Assembly (NCBI GenBank): GCA_003482555.1
Contig: DMYQ01000119.1
Coordinates: 32,589 to 79,022, forward strand
Direction of reading: 5' to 3'
From: Janthinobacterium sp.
GTDB taxonomy: Bacteria; Pseudomonadota; Gammaproteobacteria; Burkholderiales; Burkholderiaceae_D
Length of the DNA: 46,434 nt
Shown: positions 35,838 through 43,734 of the stretch, in pieces
How the letters are laid out: each line of letters begins with the position of its first letter
How positions within the stretch are numbered: position 1 is the first letter of the stretch
Program-made: the position numbers and the translations under genes
Notes under the pieces: generated by a model
Told to the model about the DNA's origin: nothing
Seen by the model: the letters and a program-made list of their open reading frames with translations, nothing else
Databases searched by the model: none

Positions 35838-37242
35838 AGCGACGGGGCGCTCGCTGGCGGTGGTGGGCGGCGGCTGGGCCGGTTGCGCCGCCGCCGTCGA
35901 ACTGAGCCGCACCGGCCACAAGGTCACCCTGTTCGAAGCCGCCCGCACCCTGGGTGGACGGGCGCGCCGGGTGGCGCTCGAGGGCGGCGTGCTCGACAAC
36001 GGCCAGCACATCTTGCTGGGCGCCTACGACAGCACCTTGCGCATGCTGAAACTGGTCGGCGTCGACCCGCGCCGCGCCTTGCTGAACCTGCCGCTGCAAA
36101 TGCGCTACCCGCCCGGCAGCGGCGGCATGGACTTCGTCGCGCCGCGCTGGCCGGCGCCGCTGCACCTGGCCCTGGCCCTGCTGCGCGCCAAGGGCTTGGC
36201 GCGGGCGGACAAGCTGTCGCTGGCGCGCTTTTCCAGCACCGCGCGCTGGATGGGCTGGCAGTTGCACGACGATTGCAGCGTCAGCGAATTGCTGGAACGC
36301 TACGACCAGACCCCGCGCCTGATCCAGCTGATGTGGCGCCCGCTATGCCTGGCGGCCCTGAACACGCCACCCGAGCGGGCTTCCGCGCAAGTGTTCTTGA
36401 ATGTCTTGCGCGACAGCCTGGGCGCGCGCCGCAGCGCTTCCGACATGCTCTTGCCGAGGCGCGATTTGAGCGCCCTGTTCCCGGACGCGGCAGCAAGCTT
36501 TGTCGCGCGCCACGGCGGCGCCGTCCGCCCGGGCGCCGCCGTCTCGGCATTGCGGCAACTGGACGCCGGGCGCTGGCAACTGGAAACGCGCGCCGAGGCC
36601 GGCATGCAAGGCAATCCTCCCATGGAATTCGACGGCCTCGTGCTGGCCACCCCGGCGGCGCAGGCGGCCGCCCTGCTGGCACCGCTGGGCATCGCGGCGC
36701 TGGACCAGAGCGTGGCCCAGTTGACAGCGTTTGAGCCGGAAGCGATCGCCACCTGTTATCTGCAATATGGGACCGGCGTGCGCCTCGATCTGGCGTTTTT
36801 CGCGCTGCTCGACGACCCTGCCAGCGGCCAGTGGGGCCAGTTCGTCTTCGATCGCGGGCAACTGGACGCGGCGCAAGCGGGCTTGCTGGCCGTGGTCGTC
36901 AGCGCGGCGGACGCGGCGGCGGCCCTGGGCCAGGCGGCGCTGGTCGAGTCGATCGCGCGGCAACTGGCGAGCGTCTTCCGACGGCCGGAACTGGGCGCGC
37001 CCCTGTGGACCCGGCTGATCACCGAAAAGCGCGCCACCTTCGCCTGCGCGCCGGGATTGCGGCGCCCGCCCAACGATATCGGCTTGCCCGGGCTGGCCCT
37101 GGCCGGCGATTACACGGCCGGCGACTATCCGGCCACGATCGAGTCGGCGGTGCGCAGCGGCGCCCTGGCCGCCGGCGTCGTCTTGCGCACGGGCGCCGCG
37201 CGCGGCACCGTCCAGCACGACGTCACGAACGCGGCCTCATGA
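35830..37242 (+). CDS. hpnE: Hydroxysqualene dehydroxylase HpnE
   Basis: A 470-residue FAD-dependent amine-oxidase-fold enzyme that removes the hydroxyl of hydroxysqualene to give squalene, the last step before hopanoid cyclisation. The FAD-binding VVGGGWAGCAAAVEL is at the N-terminus, with the GG doublet motif LGGRARRVAL and the C-terminal FAD site GLALAGDYTAGDYPATIESA. The start codon is GTG (35830), overlapping the end of hpnD. The hopene cyclase gene is not in the window. A 14-bp tandem duplication straddles the stop codon. Confidence 0.93.
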   Translation: MAKATGRSLAVVGGGWAGCAAAVELSRTGHKVTLFEAARTLGGRARRVALEGGVLDNGQHILLGAYDSTLRMLKLVGVDPRRALLNLPLQMRYPPGSGGMDFVAPRWPAPLHLALALLRAKGLARADKLSLARFSSTARWMGWQLHDDCSVSELLERYDQTPRLIQLMWRPLCLAALNTPPERASAQVFLNVLRDSLGARRSASDMLLPRRDLSALFPDAAASFVARHGGAVRPGAAVSALRQLDAGRWQLETRAEAGMQGNPPMEFDGLVLATPAAQAAALLAPLGIAALDQSVAQLTAFEPEAIATCYLQYGTGVRLDLAFFALLDDPASGQWGQFVFDRGQLDAAQAGLLAVVVSAADAAAALGQAALVESIARQLASVFRRPELGAPLWTRLITEKRATFACAPGLRRPPNDIGLPGLALAGDYTAGDYPATIESAVRSGALAAGVVLRTGAARGTVQHDVTNAAS

Positions 37243-37266
37243 AAGCGGCCGAATGAAAGCGGCCGC
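37239..37266 (+). repeat. 14-bp tandem duplication at the hpnE stop
   Basis: ATGAAAGCGGCCGA is followed directly by ATGAAAGCGGCCGC. The first copy contains the hpnE stop codon. Downstream, AACGCGGCTT and GCTTCCAAGC each occur twice (37274-37323), so the start of the 285-bp gap to the next gene is made of small decayed repeats. The rest of that gap holds nothing I recognise. Confidence 0.7.
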
Positions 37267-37527
37267 GCCAACGAAGCTTCCAAGCGCCGCGGCAGAACGC
37301 GGCTTTTGAACGCGGCTTCCAAGCTCGGCGCCATCATGCGGCGTCATCAGCGCCGCTTCACGGGCACATCGCATATCGCCCCGGCGCGGCGCCTGCGCCG
37401 CGAATAGCGCAGCCTGTCGCACAGCGCTGGCCGCCGGGACGGCGTTTTTATACAGTATCAGTATCGGCAAGGCGGCGCCCGAACCCGGTGCCGGCAACAA
37501 TTTGCTTAATGGTTTTGTGGGTTCGAC

Positions 37528-38352
37528 ATGAATAAACAGGAATATCTCGACGCGCTACGGCGCGCGCTGACGGGACTGGCGCCGGACACGGTGGCCAAGA
37601 CGCTGGCTTACTATGAACAGCGCTATATCGACGCGCTCGCGGGCGGCCGCGCCGAAGCCGAAATCGCCAGGGATATCGGCGATCCCAAGAAAATCGCCGC
37701 CACCCTGCGCGCCAACACCCATCTGCGCGCATTCGAACAACAGAGGAGCCCCGTCAATCTGCTGCGCATGCTGGTGTCGGCCATCGGCCTGGGCATCTTC
37801 AATCTCTTCATGGTGGTGCCGGCGCTGGTGTATGCGGCGCTGCTGGCGGCCTTGTACGCGACCGCTTTGACGGTGTATGTGGGCGGCATCGCCATCACGG
37901 CCAGCGGCCTGTCGGGCGCCAACGAGCTGCTACTGGACGGTCCCCTGCTCCATTTCATTCTCGACGACGATGGCGACGGGCGCAAGGCGCCGACGCGGAC
38001 CCGGGTCTCGATCGGCGAATCGGCCATCCACATATCGCAGGAGCCGGCCCCAATTAGGCCCCGCGCCGGCGACGAGGACAGGGACGACGGCAACGACGAC
38101 ACGCCCGTGCCGGCGCAAGCCGCGTCGGCAAAGCTGATGCGCCGGGCGGTGGCCCTGGCCGGCAGCGGGGTGCATATCGACACCGATGCGGCGCACGGCT
38201 CGCGCGGCACGCAATGCGTCCTCGGACTCGGACTGGTGCTATTTGGCATCGTCCTGTTCTTGCTTTCCCTGGTGGTGACGAAATTCACGCTGATCGGCAT
38301 CAAGCGCTACATCGAGATGAATTTCTCCCTGCTCAGGGGACACCAGGCATGA
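37528..38352 (+). CDS. DUF1700 (HAAS-type) membrane protein
   Basis: A 274-residue protein. Residues 1-70 form the helical HAAS/DUF1700 domain (MNKQEYLDALRRALTGLAP, then EIARDIGDPKKIAATLRA). Two to three membrane spans follow (about 88-130) and one near the C-terminus (about 230-255), separated by an acidic, probably disordered segment (DEDRDDGNDD near 188). In many bacteria this domain follows a PadR regulator and works with a DUF2807 protein, which is the next gene. No PadR gene is present here. The function is unknown; envelope stress sensing has been suggested for the family. Confidence 0.85.
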   Translation: MNKQEYLDALRRALTGLAPDTVAKTLAYYEQRYIDALAGGRAEAEIARDIGDPKKIAATLRANTHLRAFEQQRSPVNLLRMLVSAIGLGIFNLFMVVPALVYAALLAALYATALTVYVGGIAITASGLSGANELLLDGPLLHFILDDDGDGRKAPTRTRVSIGESAIHISQEPAPIRPRAGDEDRDDGNDDTPVPAQAASAKLMRRAVALAGSGVHIDTDAAHGSRGTQCVLGLGLVLFGIVLFLLSLVVTKFTLIGIKRYIEMNFSLLRGHQA

Positions 38353-38398
38353 AACCACACTTGAACCAGCCGGCCAGGAACGTCATCGGGGGGATCGC

Positions 38399-39199
38399 AT
38401 GCGCACACTCATCAAGGTAGGCCTGAGCCTGTTGTTACTGGCCTTCGTGTTGATCGGCGCGTCCTACAGCATGTTGCGCTCCCAGGGCGTCAGCGGCGCT
38501 GGCGCCGGGCGCGACGTGCGCAGCGAGACGCGCCCGCTCGGCAAGAACATCGTCAATCTGGAATTGAACGGCCCCATCGACGTGACTGTGCGCCAGGGCA
38601 TGACGCCATTGCTGACGGTGCGCGGCGAGCAGCGCCTGCTGCCCAATATCGACACCAACCAGGATGGCGCCACCCTGCGCATCGGGCCCAGGGGCATGCT
38701 CTTGCATCACCGTCATCCCTTGCAGGTGGAAGTGGTGCTGCCAAACTTGGAGCAACTGGAAGTGCACGGCAGCGGCGACAGCACGGTGAATGGCTTCAGC
38801 GGCGAGCGCTTCACCCTGCGCCTGCGCGGCACCGGCAACGTCAGCTTTAACGGTCGCTACCGGCAGTTGCGGGCCGGCGTGTATGGCGGCGGCGACTTGA
38901 ACCTGAACGGCGGCAATAGCGATCTGGTGGAGCTGGAAATGTTCGGTTCCGGGCGCATCACGGCCAGCGGCAGCGTCAAGACCCTGCACGCCGAACTCAG
39001 TGGAACCGGCGATATGGACGCCGAACACCTGGCCGCCGACAAGGCCAGCGTCGCGCTGGAAGGGGCGGGCACGGCCAGCGTGTTCGCCAGGCGCGCCGTC
39101 GCCGTGAGCTTGCGCGGCAGCGGCGACGTCGAGGTGCACGGCAATCCCATGCAGCGCAAGCTCAGCCATACCGGCTCGGGCCAGATCAATTGGCGCTGA
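38399..39199 (+). CDS. DUF2807 (GIN domain) envelope protein
   Basis: A 266-residue protein with an N-terminal membrane anchor or signal (LIKVGLSLLLLAFVLIGASY, about 4-23). The rest is a repetitive beta-helix-like GIN/DUF2807 domain: PIDVTVRQG, HGSGDSTVNGFSG, LRGTGNVSFNG, FGSGRITASGS, LSGTGDMDAEH, LRGSGDVEVHG. These recurring GSG/GTG turns are the family hallmark. It is likely periplasmic. It follows the DUF1700 gene by 46 bp and is probably co-expressed. The molecular function is not known. Confidence 0.87.
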   Translation: MRTLIKVGLSLLLLAFVLIGASYSMLRSQGVSGAGAGRDVRSETRPLGKNIVNLELNGPIDVTVRQGMTPLLTVRGEQRLLPNIDTNQDGATLRIGPRGMLLHHRHPLQVEVVLPNLEQLEVHGSGDSTVNGFSGERFTLRLRGTGNVSFNGRYRQLRAGVYGGGDLNLNGGNSDLVELEMFGSGRITASGSVKTLHAELSGTGDMDAEHLAADKASVALEGAGTASVFARRAVAVSLRGSGDVEVHGNPMQRKLSHTGSGQINWR

Positions 39200-39221
39200 A
39201 GCGGCGCCGGGCTCAAAAGCC

Positions 39222-40454
39222 TCAGGGGCGCGCGTCCAGCCAGGCCCGCGCGCTGGCGCCCGCGGCCAGCCCGCTCGCCAGGCAAGCCGTCAACAGATAC
39301 CCCCCCGTCGGCGCTTCCCAGTCCAGCATTTCCCCGGCCACGAAGACGCCGGGCCGGGCTTGCAGCATCAGCTTGTCCAGCCCCTCGAAACGCACCCCGC
39401 CGGCGCTGCTGATGGCTTCATCGATCGGACGCGCGCGGCACAGGCGCAGCGGCAGCAGCTTGATCGCCTGCGCCAGCCGCGCCGGATCGGCGAATTCCTG
39501 CGCCGACAGGCATTCGCGCAGCAAGCCCGATTTCACGCCCTTCAGGCCGAGCCGGCTTTGCAGGTGGCTGGCCATCGAGCGCGCGCCGCGCGGCCGGCAC
39601 ACTTCATCCATCACCCGCGCCGCACTCCAGTCGGGCAGCAGGTCGAGGTGGATCAGGGCGCTGCCATCGGCTTTGACTTGCTCGCGCAGGGCGGCCGAGA
39701 GTGCGTAAATGAGGCTGCCTTCGACGCCGCCGGCCGTGACCACGAATTGGCCCTGCTTGCGCGTCTCGTTCCCGGCGCCGTCGCGCGCCCGGATCGCCAC
39801 CGTCGGCAAGGGATGGCCGGCGTAGCGGCTGCTGAAATGCGCGCTCCAGGCGACGTCGAAGCCGCAGTTGGCGGGTTCCAGCGGCGCTACCGGGACGCCT
39901 TCGGCTTGCAGCAGGGGCAGCCAGGCGCCGTCCGAACCGAGGCGCGCCCAACTGCCGCCGCCGAGGGCCAGCACGATCGCGTCGGCCGGCGCCGTCAGCG
40001 CGCCGTCCGGCGTGGCGAACAGGGGAAGATTCTCGCGCCAGCCCAGCCAGCGGTGCCGCATGTGGAAGCCGACGCCGGCTTCGCGCAGGCGGTGCAACCA
40101 GGCGCGCAACAGCGGCGCCGCCTTCATGTCGGTCGGGAAGACCCGGCCCGAACTGCCGACGAAGGTATCGACGCCGAGCGCCGCCACCCAGGCCCGCACC
40201 TGATCCGGCCCGAAGGCGTCCAGCATGGGCCGCAAGGCGGCCGCGCGCGCCCCGTAGCGGGTGACGAAATCGGCGTAGGGTTCGGCGTGGGTGATGTTCA
40301 TGCCGCCCCGCCCCGCCAGCAGGAACTTGCGGCCGACCGAGGGCATGGCGTCGTACAGGTCGACTTGGGCGCCGCCCTCGGCCAGGGCTTGCGCCGCCAT
40401 CAGGCCGGCCGGGCCGCCGCCGATGACGGCGACGCGGGAATTTTTTGTGCTCAT
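39222..40454 (-). CDS. TIGR03862-type flavoprotein (HI0933-like)
   Basis: A 410-residue FAD-dependent oxidoreductase of uncharacterised function. The Rossmann motif VIGGGPAGLMAAQAL is at the N-terminus, followed by the family signature GRKFLLAGRGGMNITHAEP, then VGSSGRVFPTDMKAAPLL, and C-terminal FAD contacts in GVFVAGEMLDWEAPTGGYLL. The start is the ATG at 40454 (MSTKNSRVAV); a longer frame from 40595 runs into moaD. It is 71 bp downstream of moaD on the same strand and convergent with the DUF2807 gene. The substrate is unknown. Confidence 0.9.
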   Translation of the reverse strand: MSTKNSRVAVIGGGPAGLMAAQALAEGGAQVDLYDAMPSVGRKFLLAGRGGMNITHAEPYADFVTRYGARAAALRPMLDAFGPDQVRAWVAALGVDTFVGSSGRVFPTDMKAAPLLRAWLHRLREAGVGFHMRHRWLGWRENLPLFATPDGALTAPADAIVLALGGGSWARLGSDGAWLPLLQAEGVPVAPLEPANCGFDVAWSAHFSSRYAGHPLPTVAIRARDGAGNETRKQGQFVVTAGGVEGSLIYALSAALREQVKADGSALIHLDLLPDWSAARVMDEVCRPRGARSMASHLQSRLGLKGVKSGLLRECLSAQEFADPARLAQAIKLLPLRLCRARPIDEAISSAGGVRFEGLDKLMLQARPGVFVAGEMLDWEAPTGGYLLTACLASGLAAGASARAWLDARP

Positions 40455-40525
40455 GAATCGATCCGAAGGATGGCGCGCGATGCTGGCGCCGAGCCGCATT
40501 TTAATCGAGATCCGCGCGCGCCAGA

Positions 40526-40783
40526 CTATCCCCCCGTCACCGGCGGGAAAAACGCTACTTCGCACGCCTCCGTCAGCGCCGTGTCGGCGTCGCACATGAT
40601 CTGGTTGCAGGCCATGCGCAGCGACCGCCCTTCGGCCAGCGCCTCGCTCCAGGCGCCGCCGCGGCCGATCAGCCAGGCGCGCAACTCGCCCACGGTCGCC
40701 AACGGGGCCGGCAGGGTCAGCGATTCCTGGGATGTGCCGAGCGTCTCGCGCACGCTGGCAAAAAACCGCAGCGTAATATTCAT
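40526..40783 (-). CDS. moaD: Molybdopterin synthase small subunit MoaD
   Basis: An 85-residue ubiquitin-like protein starting MNITLRFFASVRETLG and ending in the required Gly-Gly (PPVTGG). Its C-terminus carries the thiocarboxylate sulfur that MoaE inserts into precursor Z. The ATG at 40783 lies 8 bp after the moeA stop, so moeA and moaD form one unit. MoaE is not encoded in the remaining window. A longer same-frame reading from 41194 overlaps moeA and is spurious. Confidence 0.95.
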   Translation of the reverse strand: MNITLRFFASVRETLGTSQESLTLPAPLATVGELRAWLIGRGGAWSEALAEGRSLRMACNQIMCDADTALTEACEVAFFPPVTGG

Positions 40784-40791
40784 GTCGTCTC

Positions 40792-42045
40792 TTAATGTAG
40801 CAGTTCGCTGAAGGGGATGAAGCGGACGCTGTCGCCCGCCGCGATGGTCTGGCCGGGCGGATTGTCGATCACGCCGTCGCCCCAGACGGTCGAGGTCAAG
40901 ACACCCGAGCCCTGGTTCGGGAACAGATCGAGGCCGCCGCCGGCGTTCATGCGGGCGCGCAGGAACTCGTTGCGCCGGTCGGCCTTGGGCCAGTTGAAAT
41001 CGGCGCGCAGGCTGTAGGCCTTCGGCGCCAGCGCGGCCAGGTCTTCGACGCCCTGCAGGCGCAAAATGAAGGGCCGCACGAACATCAGGAAGGTGATGAA
41101 GCTCGACACCGGATTGCCCGGCAAACCGATGAAAAAGGCATCCTTGACTTCGCCGAAGGCCAGCGGCTTGCCCGGCTTGACGGCGATCTGCCACATGTTC
41201 AGGCTCCCTTCCGCTTCGACGGCCGGCTTGATGTGATCTTCTTCGCCGACCGAGACGCCGCCCGAGGTGATGATCAAGTCGTGCGCCTCGGCGGCCGCGC
41301 GCAGCACGCCGCGGGTGGCGTCCAGCGCGTCCGGTACGATGCCGTAGTCGCTGATGTCGCAGCCGAGGTTTTCCAGCAGCGCGCGCAGGGTGAAGCGGTT
41401 CGAATTGTAGATGGCGCCCGGCGCCAGCGGTTCGCCCGGCATGGTCAATTCATCGCCGGTGAAAAAGACCGCCACGCGCAGCTTGCGCCGCACCGGCAGT
41501 TGCGCCAGGCCGACCGAGGCGGCCAGGCCCAATTCCTGGCTGCGCAGGCGCGTGCCGGCCGCCAGGATCACGCTGCCGCTGCCGATGTCTTCGCCGGCGC
41601 GGCGTATCCAGTCGCCGGCGGCGGGCGCGTGGCGCACCGTGACGACGCCATCGGCCAGCTCACACTGCTCCTGCATCACGACGGCGTCGGCGCCGTCCGG
41701 GATCAGGGCGCCGGTAAAGATACGCGCCGCCGTGCCGGGCTGCAAAGGCTGGCCCACGTGGCCGGCCGGGATGCGCTGCGACACCGGCAAGGCGGCCGCG
41801 CCGCTGGCGCAGTCGCGCGCGCGCACGGCGTAACCGTCCATCTGCGTGTTGTCGCGCGCCGGCACGTTCATGGCCGAGGTCTGGGCCACGGCCAGCACGC
41901 GGCCGTTCGCCTCCAGGGTGGGCACGGTATCGATGGCGGCGACGGGACGGGCCGCCGCCAGCAGGAAGTCGAGCGCCGCGCGCACGGACAGCATCGGCTT
42001 GGGCGGCTTGGGCAGCTTGGGCAGCTTGGGCATATCAGCGCTCAT
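40792..42045 (-). CDS. moeA: Molybdopterin molybdotransferase MoeA
   Basis: A 417-residue enzyme that inserts molybdate into adenylylated molybdopterin. Motifs are NVPARDNTQMDGYAVRA (about 60-76), RIFTGALIPDGADAVVMQEQ, ITSGGVSVGEEDHIK and FGLPGNPVSSF-like IGLPGNPVSSFITF. The first 18 residues (MSADMPKLPKLPKPPKPM) are a Lys-Leu/Pro-Pro extension encoded by a 4 x 9-bp repeat. Met18 is an alternative start that would omit it. It follows thrC by 5 bp, so the transcript probably covers thrC-moeA-moaD. Confidence 0.94.
   Translation of the reverse strand: MSADMPKLPKLPKPPKPMLSVRAALDFLLAAARPVAAIDTVPTLEANGRVLAVAQTSAMNVPARDNTQMDGYAVRARDCASGAAALPVSQRIPAGHVGQPLQPGTAARIFTGALIPDGADAVVMQEQCELADGVVTVRHAPAAGDWIRRAGEDIGSGSVILAAGTRLRSQELGLAASVGLAQLPVRRKLRVAVFFTGDELTMPGEPLAPGAIYNSNRFTLRALLENLGCDISDYGIVPDALDATRGVLRAAAEAHDLIITSGGVSVGEEDHIKPAVEAEGSLNMWQIAVKPGKPLAFGEVKDAFFIGLPGNPVSSFITFLMFVRPFILRLQGVEDLAALAPKAYSLRADFNWPKADRRNEFLRARMNAGGGLDLFPNQGSGVLTSTVWGDGVIDNPPGQTIAAGDSVRFIPFSELLH
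41995..42030 (-). repeat. Four 9-bp tandem repeats in moeA
   Basis: CGGCTTGGG twice, then CAGCTTGGG twice, on the plus strand, 36 bases without interruption. On the coding strand they give CCCAAGCTG / CCCAAGCCG units, i.e. repeating Pro-Lys-Leu/Pro. Changes in unit number would keep the frame. Confidence 0.92.
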
Positions 42046-42050
42046 GGCGC

Positions 42051-43538
42051 TTACAAACCCGTGTTGGCCGCGATATAGGCCTGCATCCTGGCCACGTCGG
42101 TGCTCATGACAACAAATTTCTGCGGCAAGTCTTCGATCTTGTCGAAGCCGGCCGGACGTTCCGCGTCCACGCCCAGGGCGTCGAGGATGGTTTCATTGAA
42201 CTTGGCCGCCAGCGCCGTTTCCAGCACGATCATCGGCACGCCCGGCTCCATGTGCTCGCGCGCCACCTTGATGCCGTCGGCGGTGTGGGTGTCGATGACG
42301 ATGCCGTAATCGTCGGCCACGTCGCGGATGGTGTCGAGGCGATCCTTGTGGGTCGATTTGCCGGACTTGAAGCCGAATTTCGCCACTTGCTTGAATTCGT
42401 CGCCGTCGCTACCCGGCTTGCCGGACAGGTCGAAGCCGCCCTTGCTGTCGACTTTTTCAAACAGGGCCCGCACCCGCTCGCTGTCCCGCCCGACCAGTTC
42501 GTAGATGAAGCGCTCGAAATTGGAGGCCTTCGAGATATCCATCGACGGGCTGCTGGTGTGGTAAGTCTCGGCCGACTTGCGCACGCGGTAGACGCCGGTG
42601 TGGAAGAATTCGTCGAGCACGTCGTTTTCATTGGTGGCGGCGACCAGTTTATCGATCGGCAAACCCATCATGCGGGCGATGTGGCCGGCGCAGATATTCC
42701 CGAAGTTGCCGGACGGGACGGTGAACGACACCTTTTGCGTGTTGTCCGTGGTGGCCGCCAGGTAGCCGCGGAAGTAATACACCACCTGGGCCACGATGCG
42801 GGCCCAATTGATCGAATTGACGGTGCCGATTTTTTGCGCGGCCTTGAAGGGCAGATCGTTGGAGACGGCCTTGACCATGTCCTGGCAATCGTCGAACACG
42901 CCCTCGACGGCGATATTGAAGATGTTCGGGTCTTGCAGGCTGAACATCTGCGCGCTCTGGAAGGCGCTCATCTTCTTGTGCGGCGAGAGCATGAAGACGC
43001 GGATGCCCTTCTTGCCGCGCATCGCATATTCGGCCGCGCTGCCGGTGTCGCCCGAGGTGGCGCCGAAGATATTGAGCTCGCCCTTTTGCCTGGCCAGCGC
43101 ATACTCGAACAGATTGCCCAGCAATTGCATCGCCATATCCTTGAAGGCCAGGGTCGGGCCGTTCGACAGCGCCTGCAGCAGCAAGGTGGTGGCGCCGCCC
43201 TTGCCCAGGTTTTCTTCCAGCACGCGCAGCGGCGTGATATCGGCCGCCTTTTCGCCCTCGCGCGCGTTGCAGTAGACCGCCTTCGTGTACGTCTTCGCCG
43301 TCAGCGCCTTCAAATCGGCTTCAGGAATATCGGTGGCGAACTTGCGCAAGATCTGAAAAGCCAGTTCCGCGTAGGACAGCTTGCGCCAGGCATCGAGTTC
43401 GGCGCCCGTCACCTGCGGATACTCGGCCGGCAGATACAGGCCGCCATCCGGGGCCAGGCCACCCAGGAGAATATCGGAAAACTGTTGCGGACTGGACGAA
43501 GCTGGCGCCTTGGCGGCGCGGGTAGACACGTATTGCAT
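42051..43538 (-). CDS. thrC: Threonine synthase
   Basis: A 495-residue PLP enzyme converting O-phosphohomoserine to threonine. The start MQYVSTRAAKAP and the PLP lysine in TLAFKDMAMQLLG (Lys133) are typical of the long proteobacterial form. The phosphate-binding loop SGDTGSAAEYA follows near 165. The ATG at 43538 has only a weak ribosome-binding site. A TATAAT lies about 60 bp upstream. Homoserine dehydrogenase, the usual upstream neighbour in beta-proteobacteria, is absent. Instead a 23-bp inverted repeat and sdaA lie upstream. Confidence 0.95.
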   Translation of the reverse strand: MQYVSTRAAKAPASSSPQQFSDILLGGLAPDGGLYLPAEYPQVTGAELDAWRKLSYAELAFQILRKFATDIPEADLKALTAKTYTKAVYCNAREGEKAADITPLRVLEENLGKGGATTLLLQALSNGPTLAFKDMAMQLLGNLFEYALARQKGELNIFGATSGDTGSAAEYAMRGKKGIRVFMLSPHKKMSAFQSAQMFSLQDPNIFNIAVEGVFDDCQDMVKAVSNDLPFKAAQKIGTVNSINWARIVAQVVYYFRGYLAATTDNTQKVSFTVPSGNFGNICAGHIARMMGLPIDKLVAATNENDVLDEFFHTGVYRVRKSAETYHTSSPSMDISKASNFERFIYELVGRDSERVRALFEKVDSKGGFDLSGKPGSDGDEFKQVAKFGFKSGKSTHKDRLDTIRDVADDYGIVIDTHTADGIKVAREHMEPGVPMIVLETALAAKFNETILDALGVDAERPAGFDKIEDLPQKFVVMSTDVARMQAYIAANTGL

Positions 43539-43596
43539 AAATAGGGGAATCCGGTTGGGCTACAGGCTGAAAGGCGTCGCGTGCGACTGAGCGCAT

Positions 43597-43602
43597 ATTA
43601 TA
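43597..43602 (-). promoter_or_regulatory. -10 box of thrC
   Basis: TATAAT on the minus strand in GCACTATAATATGCG. No good -35 is present (TCGCCA at 17 bp). It gives a leader of about 50 nt for the thrC-moeA-moaD unit. Confidence 0.5.
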
Positions 43603-43653
43603 GTGCGCCCCGCCCCGGCTGGCGAACCGCGCGCAAATTCCCCCTCACAACTT

Positions 43654-43715
43654 TGGGGTCAGGTCTCGCATTGTCGCTTTTCGCCAAAAAACCGACAATG
43701 CGAGACCTGACCCCA
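43654..43715. repeat. REP-like element, 23-bp perfect inverted repeat
   Basis: Arms 43654-43676 and 43693-43715 are exact complements. The outer ends read TGGGGTCAGG / CCTGACCCCA, and the 16-base loop contains TTTT and AAAA that can pair further. It sits 20 bp past the sdaA stop and before the thrC promoter. The GGGGTCAGG palindrome type resembles REP sequences mobilised by RAYT transposases in proteobacteria. It could also serve as the sdaA terminator. Confidence 0.8.
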
Positions 43716-43734
43716 TTGTTGCATTGTTGCAGGG

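Noticed and set aside
40784..41194. Upstream extension of MoaD to 222 residues
   Set aside because: The added part is an off-frame reading of moeA; MoaD is complete at 85 residues with its Gly-Gly end.
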